Notes: a model not told the origin generated them from the letters alone. A stretch of DNA of 64,000 bases from Streptomyces sp. NBC_00510 (GCA_036013505.1 CP107851.1:186001-250000), one strand, 5' to 3'. Positions 8,392 through 18,118 are shown, counted from the stretch's first letter. Made by a program: numbers and translations.

Positions 8392-9591
8392 TTACCGCAG
8401 GGAGCGGAAGCCCGCGCGGACCTCGTTCACGAGCTGCTCAGGCTGCTCCCAGGCGGCGAAGTGGCCGCCCTCTTCGAGCCTGTTGTAGTGGACGAGGTTC
8501 GGGTACGCCTGCTCTGCCCAGCTCTTGGGGGCCTGGTAGACCTCGTCGGGGAAGACACTGACGGCGACCGGGAGCTTGACGCCCTTGGCGCCGAGGAACG
8601 GGGTCTTGTTCTCCGCGTAGAGACGCGCTGCGGATATGCCCGTGTTCGTCAGCCAGAAGAGCGTGATGTTGTCCAGGACGTCGTCTCGGGTGAGGCCTTC
8701 GGTCTGTCCGGCGAAGGCCCGGGAGATCATCTCCAGGCTCGGCGCGTCGTGGTCGAGCAGATAGGCCGCCAGGCCGACGGGCGAATCCGCGAGTGCGGCC
8801 AGCGACTGCGGGCGCGACGCCATCATGAGGAACTGGGCGATGTTCTGGTACAGGTGGCCGACCTGCTCGACCGCGCGCTTCTCCTCATCGTTCGCCAGAA
8901 CGACGTCGCGGGGCAGCGGGTTGCCGACCGCAAGCGCCTGCTCGACAGCGGGCGGAACCGTGCCGGGCAGGTTGACGTGGATGCCCACCAGTCCGTCGGG
9001 CTCCTGCACGCCCATGAGGTCCGAGATGATCGCACCCCAGTCGCCGCCCTGCGCGACGTACTTCGTGTAGCCCAGGCGCTTCATCAGCTCTCCCCAGGCA
9101 CGCGCAATGTGCTCGGCGTCCCAGCCGGCCGAGGTCGGCTTGCCCGAGAATCCGTAGCCGGGCATCGACGGGATCACCAGGTGGAAAGCGTCCGAGGCGT
9201 CGCCGCCGTGGGCCGTCGGGTTGGTGAGCGGTTCAATGATCTTCAGCTGCTCGATGATCGAGCCGGGCCATCCGTGGGTGACGATCAGCGGCAGAGCGTT
9301 CTCGTGCTTGGAACGGACGTGGATGAAGTGGATGTCCAGGCCGTCGATCTCGGTGATGAAGTTCGGCAGGGCCTTCAGCTTCGCCTCGACCTTGCGCCAG
9401 TCGTACTCCGTGGCCCAGTAGCGCGCGAGTTCCTGCATCGTCTCCAGCGGCACGCCCTGCGAATGGTCCGCGACGGTCTCCTTCTCGGGGAAGCGCGTCG
9501 CCTCAATGCGTGCACGCAGCGCCTCGAGCTCCGACTCAGGGAACTCGAACGTGAACGGACGGATTGCGTGCTGATCGGGGGTGACGGACAT
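8392..9591 (-). CDS. Epoxide hydrolase family protein, copy 2
   Basis: A 399-residue paralogue of the protein at 4624-5826, collinear almost throughout. HGWPG, the nucleophile motif GGDWG and the C-terminal GGHFAAWE are all intact, so it should be active. The most different stretch is the cap region around VPPAVEQALAVGNPLPRDVV and the following helix (YQNIAQFLMMASRPQSL against YKHVYYAYMMASRPQTL), so the two copies may differ in substrate. ATG 9591 has GGAG eight bases upstream. The shared upstream element is copy B. Confidence 0.88.
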   Translation of the reverse strand: MSVTPDQHAIRPFTFEFPESELEALRARIEATRFPEKETVADHSQGVPLETMQELARYWATEYDWRKVEAKLKALPNFITEIDGLDIHFIHVRSKHENALPLIVTHGWPGSIIEQLKIIEPLTNPTAHGGDASDAFHLVIPSMPGYGFSGKPTSAGWDAEHIARAWGELMKRLGYTKYVAQGGDWGAIISDLMGVQEPDGLVGIHVNLPGTVPPAVEQALAVGNPLPRDVVLANDEEKRAVEQVGHLYQNIAQFLMMASRPQSLAALADSPVGLAAYLLDHDAPSLEMISRAFAGQTEGLTRDDVLDNITLFWLTNTGISAARLYAENKTPFLGAKGVKLPVAVSVFPDEVYQAPKSWAEQAYPNLVHYNRLEEGGHFAAWEQPEQLVNEVRAGFRSLR

Positions 9592-9711
9592 GGTGTCTCC
9601 TTGATGTCTGCGTTATTTGCAGGAGAAGGCGGGATTTGACGCCGAGTTCGCATACGTGTCCGCGACTCGTCTCTCTCGCCGGCCGGCGCTGGGACCGTGT
9701 GACCAGACCCT

Positions 9712-9850
9712 GCTTTCCGGCGCACTTCCATGATGGTCACGAGATGCCGCCTCGGTAATCTGGCACGTGACCTAGATTCCGCAAGGGCGGTGTCGTGCTT
9801 CCTCGGTAACCTGACGCGGTACATCGTTGGTGTCACGGCCAGTCATTCGA
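9712..9850 (-). repeat. Three-copy upstream element, copy B
   Basis: The minus strand reads CGTCAGGTTACCGAGGAA, then GCGGAATCTAGGTCACG, then CCAGATTACCG and CATCATGGAAGTGCGCCGG, aligning without gaps to copies A and C over about 110 bp. The stretch between this element and the hydrolase start also matches the corresponding stretch of copy A, so the duplication covers promoter and gene. Here the first CCTAGG is changed to CCGAGG. Confidence 0.6.
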
Positions 9851-10400
9851 CTTACTGAGCACTTTCAGCCTTGCCGCTCCACGGTGAGCACTGCTGCGGC
9901 GATTGACGAACATTCCAAGACTTCATACGGGCGACGCCTCGTTCCACCGAGTCCCGGCGCCCCACTGCCGACGACATGGTCGCGCCCAGCGACATACCTC
10001 AGACGAACCGCCCCGTCTGACCCGTACGGTCAGCCGGATGGCGAAGGCGCCAACCACCCCTGTCGGCGCGTGAAGTGTGCGACGAACCGGGACGTGACGT
10101 CGTTACCGGGCGCAGCAATGGTGCGCCTGCTGTTCCGGGATCGCCACGCTCAGGCAGGCTCTCGGCACCGGTGCCTGGCCTGCGGGGCCCGCAAGCCGTG
10201 GGCGGATGCCGAAGGTCGCCGCACATGAGGTGGTCCGGGTGCACGGCGTGTCCGGTAGTTGGTCCCGGCAGTAGATGCCGGGGCAGTTTCCTGGCAGCGG
10301 CTATCGCCCGGTGGGCGGCGGGGATGACGTGGCCGTTTCAGCATCAGGTGCTTCGGGGGTGCTCGCCGGACGCCGCCGGTCCAACGCCTTGCGTCGCTTG
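9851..10400. other. No recognisable gene
   Basis: About 0.5 kb between the copy B element and the MocR stop. Nothing coding or structured is recognisable. Confidence 0.4.
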
Positions 10401-11741
10401 TCAGCCGAAACGCGCGGTGCGGTGCGGGCGGATCGTGGCGGCGATTGCGTCGGCCAGTGCCGGGACCTCGTCCGCCGTGAGGGGCGAGATGGTGATGCGG
10501 ATGCCGGGCGGCGAGGAGAGCCGGAAGCGCGCGCCAGGTGCGACCGCCCAGCCTGCCTGCAGCAGTCGGGTCACCACCCCGGTCTCGTCGGGTACCGGGA
10601 CCCAGACGTTCATGCTGCTGCGACCGTAGGCCGTGATGCCGCGGTCGGCCAGCGCCCGCACGAGACCGTCGCGGCGCGCAGCGTAGGCGGCGGAGACCGC
10701 CGCGACGTTCACGGCGTCGGTGCGCCAGAGGTGGGCGACGGCGTGCTGGAGCAGATGGCTGACCCAGCCGGGCCCCAGGCGGTAGCGGCCGCGGAGTCGG
10801 CCGAGGGTGAGGGCGTCGCCGGTGAGGACGGCCAGGCGCAGGTCGGGGCCGTATGCCTTGGCGGTCGAGCGGACGAGCATCCAGTGCGGGGTGCTGCCGG
10901 CGAGCGGGTGGAGCGGCAGTTCGGTCAGGCCGTGCACGTGGTCGTCGTCGATGACGAGGACCTGCGGGTGGTCCGTAAGGATGGCACGCAGGTCCTGGGC
11001 GCGGGCGGCCGAGATCGTGGCGCCGGTGGGGTTCTGGCCGCGGTCGGTGACGATCAGCGCCCGCGCGCCCTGCCGCAGGGCGGCGTCCACGTCGTGCGGC
11101 AGCGGGCCGTCGTCGTCCACGCCGACCGGGACCGGCCGCAGCCCGAGGGCGGGGACGAGGTCGAAGACGCTGCCCCAGCCCGGGTCCTCCACCGCCACCG
11201 CGTCCCCCGGCCGCAGATGGGCGGTGAGCGCGCGCTCCATGGCGTCGAGCGATCCGGAGCTGAGGCCGACCGGGCCGTCGGGGACGCCGTCGGCGTCGAA
11301 GGCGGCGCGGGCCAGACGGCAGAGCTCGTCATCGACTGGGGCCTGGCCGTACAGCATGGGTTGCCGGGCGTTGCGGGCGGCTGCCTCGGCCAGTGCCACG
11401 CCGAGTGGGGGGAGCAGCGCGGTGTCCGGGTTGCCGGTGGACAGGTCCCGCACTCCGGGCGGCACCTCCAGGCGGATCTCGTCGTGCGTGGTGATGGAGG
11501 GGCGGGGCCTCACCCGGCTGCCGCGGCGGCCCGCGGTCTCGATGACGCCGCGGTCGCGCAGCAGGCGGTAGGCGGCGGCGACGGTGTTGGGGTTGACGCC
11601 GAGTTCGGTGGCGAGCTCCCGCAGCGGTGGGAGTACGGTGCCCGGCGCGAGCGTGCCCTGTCCGATGGCCTGCTCGACGCTCGCCGCGATCTCCATCGCG
11701 CCCCGACCTGTAAACGTGTACTCTCCTATCACAATATCCAT
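10401..11741 (-). CDS. MocR-family regulator (GntR wHTH fused to aminotransferase fold)
   Basis: A 446-residue protein. An N-terminal winged helix (PLRELATELGVNPNTVAAAYRLLRDRGVIET) is followed by a complete fold-type I aminotransferase domain. The PLP contacts are visible: the Asn of RGQNPTG, the Asp of VIDDDHVHG, the Lys of STAKAYGPDLR and the C-terminal Arg of GIRITIS. The family includes PdxR, PtsJ and GabR, which sense PLP or amino compounds. It diverges from a PNPOx-family gene, which suggests control of B6 or flavin chemistry. The start (11741 or GTG 11732) lies inside the operator, so the mRNA is probably leaderless. A decayed copy lies at 21470-21935. Confidence 0.88.
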   Translation of the reverse strand: MDIVIGEYTFTGRGAMEIAASVEQAIGQGTLAPGTVLPPLRELATELGVNPNTVAAAYRLLRDRGVIETAGRRGSRVRPRPSITTHDEIRLEVPPGVRDLSTGNPDTALLPPLGVALAEAAARNARQPMLYGQAPVDDELCRLARAAFDADGVPDGPVGLSSGSLDAMERALTAHLRPGDAVAVEDPGWGSVFDLVPALGLRPVPVGVDDDGPLPHDVDAALRQGARALIVTDRGQNPTGATISAARAQDLRAILTDHPQVLVIDDDHVHGLTELPLHPLAGSTPHWMLVRSTAKAYGPDLRLAVLTGDALTLGRLRGRYRLGPGWVSHLLQHAVAHLWRTDAVNVAAVSAAYAARRDGLVRALADRGITAYGRSSMNVWVPVPDETGVVTRLLQAGWAVAPGARFRLSSPPGIRITISPLTADEVPALADAIAATIRPHRTARFG

Positions 11742-11757
11742 TATGCGCTAGTGCAAA
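11726..11757. promoter_or_regulatory. Putative MocR operator (two direct repeats)
   Basis: Direct repeats CTATCACAAT (11726) and CTAGTGCAAA (11748) are offset by exactly 22 bp, two helical turns, between the divergent MocR and PNPOx-family genes. The decayed paralogous locus has CTAGCGCAAA twice, again 22 bp apart. MocR proteins typically bind paired direct repeats of this kind. The first repeat overlaps the MocR start codons, which fits autoregulation. Confidence 0.6.
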
Positions 11758-11863
11758 GGACCGCGCTATACCTCCCCCGTCCTCCGCCGGTGATGCCTAC
11801 GCTGCGACTGACCGCACGGTCCCGACCCGCAGCCGCGAGCGCGCCTCGTACGACCGCGACCTG

Positions 11864-12439
11864 GTGCACGCGATCCTCGACGCGGACTACCTCTGCCACC
11901 TCGGCTTCGTCCGCGACGGGGCACCGGTCGTGCTGCCGACCCTCTACGCCCGCGTCGGCGAGCGGCTCTACGTGCACGGCTCCACCGGCTCCCGTCCGCT
12001 GCGCGACGCAAGCGAGGACACCGGGCTCCCGGTCTGCCTGACCGTGACGCACCTGGACGGACTCGTGCTGGCCCGGTCCGCCTTCCACCACTCGATCAAC
12101 TACCGCTCCGTGGTGGTGCACGGCGTGGCCCGCCAGGTCACCGACCCCGCCGAGCGCTCCGCGGCCCTGGACGCCCTCGTCGACCACATCGTGCCCGGCC
12201 GCGCCGCCGACTCCCGCCCCGCCAACGCCAGGGAACTGGCCGCCACCGCCGTCATCGCCCTCGACCTACACGAGGTCTCGGCCAAAGTGCGCACCGGCGG
12301 CCCCGGCGACGACCCCGAGGACCTGACGCTCCCCCACTGGACGGGCGTGCTGCCGGTGACCCGCTCCTACGGGACGCCCGAACCCGCCCACGACCTCGAC
12401 CCTTCGATCGCCGCCCCCGGCTACCTCACGGAACGTTGA
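11864..12439 (+). CDS. Pyridoxamine 5'-phosphate oxidase (split-barrel flavin) family protein
   Basis: FMN-binding split-barrel protein: HAILDADYLCHLGFVRDGAPVVLPTLYARVGERLYVHGS, then a central FHHSINYRSVVVHG and the tail TGVLPV. The first in-frame GTG is 11864 (191 aa), but no ribosome-binding site precedes it, and the frame upstream already looks conserved (TVPTRSRERASYDRDL). Part of that motif is also seen in the decayed copy at 21975. Translation therefore probably begins upstream, from an unusual start or after a frame error. It diverges from the MocR gene and is its likely target. Members bind FMN or F420; the substrate cannot be read. Confidence 0.8.
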   Translation: MHAILDADYLCHLGFVRDGAPVVLPTLYARVGERLYVHGSTGSRPLRDASEDTGLPVCLTVTHLDGLVLARSAFHHSINYRSVVVHGVARQVTDPAERSAALDALVDHIVPGRAADSRPANARELAATAVIALDLHEVSAKVRTGGPGDDPEDLTLPHWTGVLPVTRSYGTPEPAHDLDPSIAAPGYLTER

Positions 12440-12779
12440 AACGAGTCGCACGCATCGCCCCCCGTGACGCGACGCCGCCGTCGAGGACAGCGAATGGCGG
12501 GACCGGTTCGCTGCGCACGACGTCACCTGACCGCGCCTCCTACGCCCAACTACTGCAGTTCGTCCACAACGCGCAGCAAGGCAAGGTCGTCACTCGTTCG
12601 ACCCGCGACCCGCGTGAGAGGGCTGATGTCCCCCATGCGTATGAGGACAAAGCGGCTTGACACGCAGAGGTGTCATCGGGCCGCGCATACCCGTCCGGCC
12701 GTGCGGGTTGTGATCCTCCACGACGAGCCGACGGATCTTCGGAATGACAACCCCGGAGAGTTCCAGCCTCGTTGAAAGT
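12440..12779. other. No recognisable gene
   Basis: A 340-bp stretch after the PNPOx-family gene. Short open frames exist but carry no motif. It may be part of the debris left by the IS110-like insertion next to it. Confidence 0.35.
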
Positions 12780-13380
12780 CAGACCGGGCGGAGAACCACG
12801 ACACCATCGCCATCGCCTCGTTGTCCTTGACCTCCCCGACCCCGTCGACGCAGATCGGCAGTGATCGCACGCAATGTCGCGTCGCGATTGTCCGTCGCGG
12901 TGACCGGACAGACCCCTTCATCACCGAAGCGGCCGAGAGCCGGGGAAGCGCCACCAGGCAGCAGGACCCGTAGGACTGCACGCAGACGGTTGGTGGTGCG
13001 GGTGCGCTCCGCGTCCACAAGGTCGTTGCGCCACTCGGTCGGCAGCCGCAGGACCGTGGACCAGTCCCCAAGATGGCCTTGCGCAAGTCGGCTCGGAACA
13101 GCGTGACTTTAGTAACGTGGAGCGCGCCAACGGGATCGGTCTTGCGGTCGCCGCCAGAGGCCGAGACCTCGACCCTGAGGGCACGTCGCTGACGTCCTCG
13201 CCGGCCAGGACCAAATGTTGAGCGAGAGTGCGTCCGAGGCCGCCGATGCTCTCGCCGGCGAAAATGCCTGTCCAACACCCCGCCATCCCAGACCACCGCC
13301 GAACAGCGGCGCGCGCACCGCATGAGGCTTTGAGGCTCCACATCGTGAACGCCAGTACTCCAGCAGCGTGTGCCCCAGCA
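12780..13380 (-). pseudogene. IS110-family transposase relic
   Basis: The minus-strand frames give GGLGRTLAQHLVLAGEDVSDVP, RKTDPVDA-like pieces, then WRNDLVDAERTRTTNRLRAVLRVLLPGGASPALG. This order (acidic N-terminal half, VxDVP, RKTDxxDA, then RTxxxNRLHxLL...PGGA) is that of IS110/IS1111 transposases. Several frame changes and the missing C-terminal serine domain make it inactive. Confidence 0.6.
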
Positions 13381-13703
13381 CCCTGCCGCACAGTTCACGG
13401 GGTCACTGGCCGTCAAAACGGCCGGGTCGCTCAGAAGCGAGCCGCTGGGCCGCTGGGCCGCTGCGCCTCCTCAGTCGCGTTGCAGCACCGAGCCGACTGT
13501 CGGCACGGTCGGTGACCGCACCCCGGGATGCAGGTGACAGGGGTCACTGCTGCTGTCCCGAACGGCCGGAACACCCCAGATCTGCCGGCTGTTGAACGAC
13601 GCGTAGGTGTCAGAAGGGACATTTCTCCCCGGCCCAGCCCCTCGGCTTGCGGCGAACCCCACACCTCTCCTTCTTCCCGACTCTGCTGTGAGGATCAACT
13701 TCT

Positions 13704-14111
13704 GTGCCGTATGACATCGAAAAGCCGGACGAGCAGTGGCGCGCCGAACTGACCCCTTCCGAGTACCAGGTCCTGCGCCGCGCCGCCACGGAGATGCCCT
13801 TCACCGGCGAGTACACCGACACCAAAACCCAAGGCGTCTACTCCTGCCGCGCCTGCGGCGCTGAACTCTTCACCTCTGCAGAAAAGTTCGACTCCGGCTG
13901 TGGCTGGCCCTCCTTCTACGACCCGAAGGACAGCGACGCAGTCGAACTGGCCGAAGATCGGTCCTACGGCATGGTGCAGACCGAGGTCCGCTGTGCTCGC
14001 TGCGGCTCGCACCTCGGGCACGTCTTCGAGGGAGAGGGCTTTGCCACTCCGACCGACCAGCGCTACTGCATCAACAGCATCTCGCTGCGCCTGACAACCG
14101 ACGAGAGCTGA
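13704..14111 (+). CDS. msrB: Peptide-methionine (R)-S-oxide reductase MsrB
   Basis: A 135-residue enzyme for the R-epimer of methionine sulfoxide. The GTG at 13704 has GAGGA nine bases upstream. Two zinc CxxC pairs are present (CRACGAELF and CARCGSHLGHVF), the conserved FDSGCGWPSFY block follows the first pair, and the catalytic Cys is in RYCINSISL near the end. It is complete. It complements MsrA (7304-7816) in the same island but is transcribed alone in the opposite direction. Confidence 0.95.
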   Translation: MPYDIEKPDEQWRAELTPSEYQVLRRAATEMPFTGEYTDTKTQGVYSCRACGAELFTSAEKFDSGCGWPSFYDPKDSDAVELAEDRSYGMVQTEVRCARCGSHLGHVFEGEGFATPTDQRYCINSISLRLTTDES

Positions 14112-14321
14112 TCATCACTTAGTGTGGAATGTCAGCTGCTGTGCACCATGCCTGCCTTCTGCCGTCGACTGTTGAGCAATTCATCCGACACGCGTCACGG
14201 GAAGTGCAGTAGCCCGGAGGCGGCCTGCCGCGCTCCGCGGCGCGGCGGCATCCGCCCCGGCTGAGGAGCCCGCAATGCGAGCAATTGTCAAGAGTTGTGG
14301 GTCGGCACTGGTGCTGCGCGC

Positions 14322-14852
14322 TCACCCGAGCATCGGGAAATCGGCGTGGTGCCGCCAGTTCTCGCCGTCGCTGACGAGCAAGCTCACTGACGAGATCGTT
14401 GCCGTGACGGGTAGTCGTTGGGCCAGTTCCGCCTCCACCTCGTCGAAGACGCGGGGCTGCTGCCCATAGGCGACGGTCAGGTGCGGGATGACCTCGGTGA
14501 ACTGTCCCCCGCAGGGCGGCGCCTCCGGCCATCGCGCGGCTACGGTCTCGGTCAGCAGGCGAAGCGGCTGGTGCGGCGTCGGAGCAAGGTAAAGCACGTC
14601 GGGGAAGCGGCGGCACTCGTCGAAGCGGACCGTGAAGGGGCTGTGCTTGCCGATCAGGACCTTGAGGTCACTGATGACCGCAGTGGTGATGAGATCGACG
14701 TCGAGGAACGGGAAGAGCACCGTCACGTGGACGGGAATCCCGGCCGATGCGGAGGCGTCGAATCGGCGTCGCCAGTGCCCGACCAGTGGCTCGGCCTCTG
14801 CCACGGTTGCCAGCAAGGCGGTCTGACCTGCTCGAGGCTTGTCATGCGACAC
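14322..14852 (-). CDS. 2'-5' RNA ligase/2H phosphoesterase superfamily protein
   Basis: A 176-residue protein with the two diagnostic HxT motifs: HVTVLFPFL in the first half and HLTVAYG in the second. Together they form the two-histidine active site of cyclic phosphodiesterases and RNA ligase-like enzymes. GTG 14852 follows AGGG at fair spacing, and the usual family start (GQTALLATVAEAEPLVGHWRRRFD) lies just after it. Upstream on the same strand (14890-15131) the frame stays open and reads like the end of another unrecognised protein, so the true start could be earlier. Substrate unknown. Confidence 0.75.
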   Translation of the reverse strand: MSHDKPRAGQTALLATVAEAEPLVGHWRRRFDASASAGIPVHVTVLFPFLDVDLITTAVISDLKVLIGKHSPFTVRFDECRRFPDVLYLAPTPHQPLRLLTETVAARWPEAPPCGGQFTEVIPHLTVAYGQQPRVFDEVEAELAQRLPVTATISSVSLLVSDGENWRHHADFPMLG

Positions 14853-14889
14853 TTCGAACCCTGCACCGGAGCGGACCAGGGCGGCGAGG

Positions 14890-15690
14890 TGGGGCTCCAG
14901 TGACCGCCCGCCGGCGGTCCTGAGCCGACTCGACGAGCTTGAACACCATCGCGCAATGCGGCGGCCGGGCTGTCGGCGCCGTGGGTGACCTTCGTGCCGA
15001 GCTTGACCGTGGAGAACGTTGACCACCTTCAGCCGAAGGTCCCCCTCCTCGATCACCCTGCCCCTGTCGTCAACGAGGGCGAGCACGTCACCGCTGAACA
15101 GGGAAAGCACCTTCGTTCCATCCCTGCCCACCTGCGCCCAATCGGCGGACCCGCCTACCCGGCGGCTACAGCGATCGGCTGAGCCCGTCCCCCCAGGCCG
15201 GCCCGGCGGGCGGACACATCAAGGTGCTGTTCGCGATCCGGGCTTTCAGCGGGGGCGTAACAGGCCACCTGTCGACTGAGCTGTAGTAGGCGCTGGCGCC
15301 GAATCGGCCCCACAGAAGGGGCCCAAGTGACGCCAGGGATCAGTATGCGCGGTCACATCAGGACGTGGGGAATGCTGCGCCGCAAAGGAACGTAACCACT
15401 GCGACTTGCAGAAACTCTGGGAATTGGCCGCCCGGCGAAGCGCTTTTCGATCAAGAAAATACCTTTGGCAATCGTTAAATTTGCAAGCGTTACTTGCCTC
15501 AAAGCTAAATGGCGGGTACCTTTCCCGGTGTGGGTCGGAGCCGACTGCAATCGGCTGACTCCCTGCCCGATCGCATGTGCCCGTTGTGGCCGCCCGGGCG
15601 GTACGCGCTGCTGTGCGGCGCCCTCACATAGATGAACCGCGGCGCACTGAGTGTTGCCCTTTCACCAGTCAAGAATTCACTATCTGAAAG
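14890..15690. other. Mostly gene-free; possible eroded ORF at 14990-15131
   Basis: The minus strand at 14990-15131 encodes LSLFSGDVLALVDDRGRVIE and EGDLRLKVVNVLHGQARHEG, which reads like protein but matches no family I know and shifts frame downstream. From about 15400 to 15520 the sequence is clearly AT-richer than its surroundings, and nothing coding is seen there. It may be a promoter region or an insertion scar. Confidence 0.3.
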
Positions 15691-15698
15691 GCGTCTCC

Positions 15699-16171
15699 AT
15701 GGACTTGAAGCTCGAAGTGATCGTGCTCCCCGTCTCCGGCATCGGCCGGGCAAGGCCTTCTTCGAGAAGGCCGGCTTCCGTCTCGACGTCGACTACACGG
15801 CCAGGGACGACTTCCGGGTGGTGCACCTGACCCCGCCCGGCTCCGAGTGCTCGATCATCTTCGGCAAGGGGATGACCGACATCCCTGCGGGCGCGTTCCA
15901 GGGCCTGTACCTCATCGTGTCCGACATCAACGAGGCGCACGCAGAGCTCGCGGCTCGCGGCATCGACGTCAGCGAGATCTTCCACGACGAAGGTGGTCTC
16001 CTCCACCACGGCCACGGGGGCGGCAGGTGCGTCCACGACGGCGAAGGGCAGCGACGCATCACCGGTATGCACCCCGAGCGCGCCTCCTACGGCTCCTACC
16101 TCACCTTCAGCGACCCGGACGGCAACGGTTGGGTGCTCCAGGAAGTGAAGAAGCGGTTCCCTGGCCGCTGA
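15699..16171 (+). pseudogene. VOC (glyoxalase/bleomycin resistance) family protein, frameshifted
   Basis: ATG 15699 begins MDLKLEVIVLPVSGIGRA. About one base is then missing near 15750, and the rest continues in another frame as KAFFEKAGFRLDVDYTARDD and onward to YLTFSDPDGNGWVLQEV, the usual end of these proteins. Joined, it is a normal VOC protein of about 157 residues. The body is well preserved, so the break is recent or a sequencing error. VOC proteins are metal-dependent and detoxify aldehydes or sequester antibiotics; the ligand cannot be read here. Confidence 0.75.
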
Positions 16172-16504
16172 CGTCGCCCCCGTCCACCACCCGCCACCCG
16201 CCACCCGGCGACGGACTATGCGGTCAGCAGCCGGTCCCGCTTGATGCAGCACGCGCACAGCCTGACGGGAACGGTGCACGGCCCCGGCCCCTGGCTCTCC
16301 GGGCAGGCACCGGATGCCTGCGGGGCACGGCTTTGGCTGCACCACCTCCGGCACGCCCCCCACACGCACCCCCGGCAGCCGGCACGGAAGTCCGGCGACG
16401 GGCGCCCGCTTGGCCTTTCCACTGCAGGCGCCCGTGAGCAGGCTGGCAGCAATCCGCACCTGCAATTCCTGACTTGATCCCCCCACCACCGGTACGGAGC
16501 AGTG

Positions 16505-17935
16505 ATGAACGAGACCACCCGCACTTACGACGTGATCGTCATCGGCGCAGGGCCGGTGGGCGAGAACGTGGCCGAACGCGCTCGTGCCGCCGGGCTGAGC
16601 GCCGTGATCGTGGAGCGTGAACTGCTGGGCGGCGAGTGCTCGTTCTGGGCCTGCGACCCCAGCAAGGCGCTGCTGCGCCCGGTGGTGGTGCAGGCTGACG
16701 CGCGCCGGGTGCCCGGGCTTGGTCGGGCGGTCGCCGGGCCGCTGGACGCCGGGGCGGTCCTGGCTCACCGCGACAAGATGGCCTCCTACTGGAAGGACGA
16801 GGACCAGGTCGGCTGGCTGGAGTCGGTCGGCGTCGATCTGGTCCGCGGCCACGGCCGGCTCGACGGCCCCCGAACGGTCCGCGTCGAGACTGCCGACAGG
16901 GACACGGTCACGCTCTCGGCGCGGCATGCCGTGGCCGTGGCCACCGGCACCTACGCGGCTGTGCCCGCGCTTCCCGGCTTGGACACCGTCCGTGCGTGGA
17001 CCAGCCGTGAGGCGACCAGTGCCGGCAAGGTCCCCGGACGCCTGGCCATCGTCGGCGGCGGTGTGGTGGCCGTCGAGATGGCCACGGCCTGGCAGGCGCT
17101 CGGCTCTGAGGTGACCCTGCTGGTTGCCGGGGACGGGCTGCTGCAGCGGATGGAATCCTTCGCCGGCCGGCTGGTGACGGACGGCCTGCGTGAGGCCGGC
17201 GTCGACGTCCGGTTCACGACCTCCGTGGCCCGCCTGGCGCGTGAGAACGGCGAGGTCCAGATCGCCCTCGCCGACGGCGGGCACCTGGTGGCGGACGAGA
17301 TCCTGTTCGCCACCGGCCGGGCCCCCAACACCTGGGACCTGGGGCTGGAGACGATAGGTCTCACCCCGGGCGACTGGCTGAAGGTGGACGACACCTTCCG
17401 GGTGACCGGCGTCGCCGACGGCTGGTTGTACGCCGTCGGCGACGTCAACCACCGCGCCCTGCTGACCCACCAGGGCAAGTACCAGGCCCGCATCGCCGGG
17501 GCCGTCATCGGGGCGCGTGCGGGCGGCGAGGTGGTCGACGACACCCTGTGGGGTGCGCATGTGGCCACCGCCGACCACATGGCCGTTCCGCAGGTGGTCT
17601 TCACGCATCCGGAGGTCGCCTCCGTCGGTATGACCACTCACGACGCCGTGGGTTTCGGGCACCGGATCAGGGTGGTCGACTACGACCTGGCGCACGTGGC
17701 GGGTGCCCACCAGTACGCCGAGGGGTACCGGGGTCAGGCCCGCATGCTCGTCGACCTCGACCGTGGCACCGTGGCCGGCGTGACGTTCGCCGGGCCCGGC
17801 GTGGCAGAACTCGTGCACTCGGCCACTGTCGCTGTCGCCGGCGAGGTGCCGATCGACCGGCTCTGGCATGCCGTGCCCGCCTTCCCCACGATCAGCGAGA
17901 TCTGGCTGAGGCTGCTGGAGACCCACCGGGGCTGA
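16505..17935 (+). CDS. FAD-dependent disulfide oxidoreductase-like protein without the catalytic His
   Basis: A 476-residue class I pyridine nucleotide-disulfide oxidoreductase. The FAD motif is GAGPVG (residues 14-19), the redox pair is Cys45/Cys50 (GGECSFWACDPSK), the NAD(P) motif is IVGGGVVAVE, and the second FAD motif ends in YAVGDV. In lipoamide dehydrogenase, mercuric reductase and glutathione reductase the C-terminal base is the His of HxHPTxxE; here the segment reads PAFPTISE, with no His. The N-terminal cysteine pair is kept, so it may use another donor or thiol. ATG 16505 follows CGGAG. It appears monocistronic. Confidence 0.85.
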   Translation: MNETTRTYDVIVIGAGPVGENVAERARAAGLSAVIVERELLGGECSFWACDPSKALLRPVVVQADARRVPGLGRAVAGPLDAGAVLAHRDKMASYWKDEDQVGWLESVGVDLVRGHGRLDGPRTVRVETADRDTVTLSARHAVAVATGTYAAVPALPGLDTVRAWTSREATSAGKVPGRLAIVGGGVVAVEMATAWQALGSEVTLLVAGDGLLQRMESFAGRLVTDGLREAGVDVRFTTSVARLARENGEVQIALADGGHLVADEILFATGRAPNTWDLGLETIGLTPGDWLKVDDTFRVTGVADGWLYAVGDVNHRALLTHQGKYQARIAGAVIGARAGGEVVDDTLWGAHVATADHMAVPQVVFTHPEVASVGMTTHDAVGFGHRIRVVDYDLAHVAGAHQYAEGYRGQARMLVDLDRGTVAGVTFAGPGVAELVHSATVAVAGEVPIDRLWHAVPAFPTISEIWLRLLETHRG

Positions 17936-18118
17936 GGCGCCAGGGCCGCACATGGGGCCCAGCGCTTCCGGCGTTCGCCGCCGACCGTTGCCCCTTACTG
18001 GTCCCCCTGCAGTAGACACCTCCTAGATCGTTTCGCTCACCCGTTGTGAGACTCTTGCCTCCCCGATTCGCCCTGCTGGGCGACAGTTTGGCAATGAGAG
18101 CACCGCTGCCGGCAGGTC

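Noticed and set aside
10275..12041. Plus-strand 588-codon frame opposite MocR
   Set aside because: Shadow of the MocR gene on the other strand; no motif or ribosome-binding site.
15680..18019. Minus-strand open frame of 779 codons opposite the FAD oxidoreductase
   Set aside because: Mirror of a high-GC3 gene; the plus strand carries the full FAD and NAD(P) motifs, the minus strand none.
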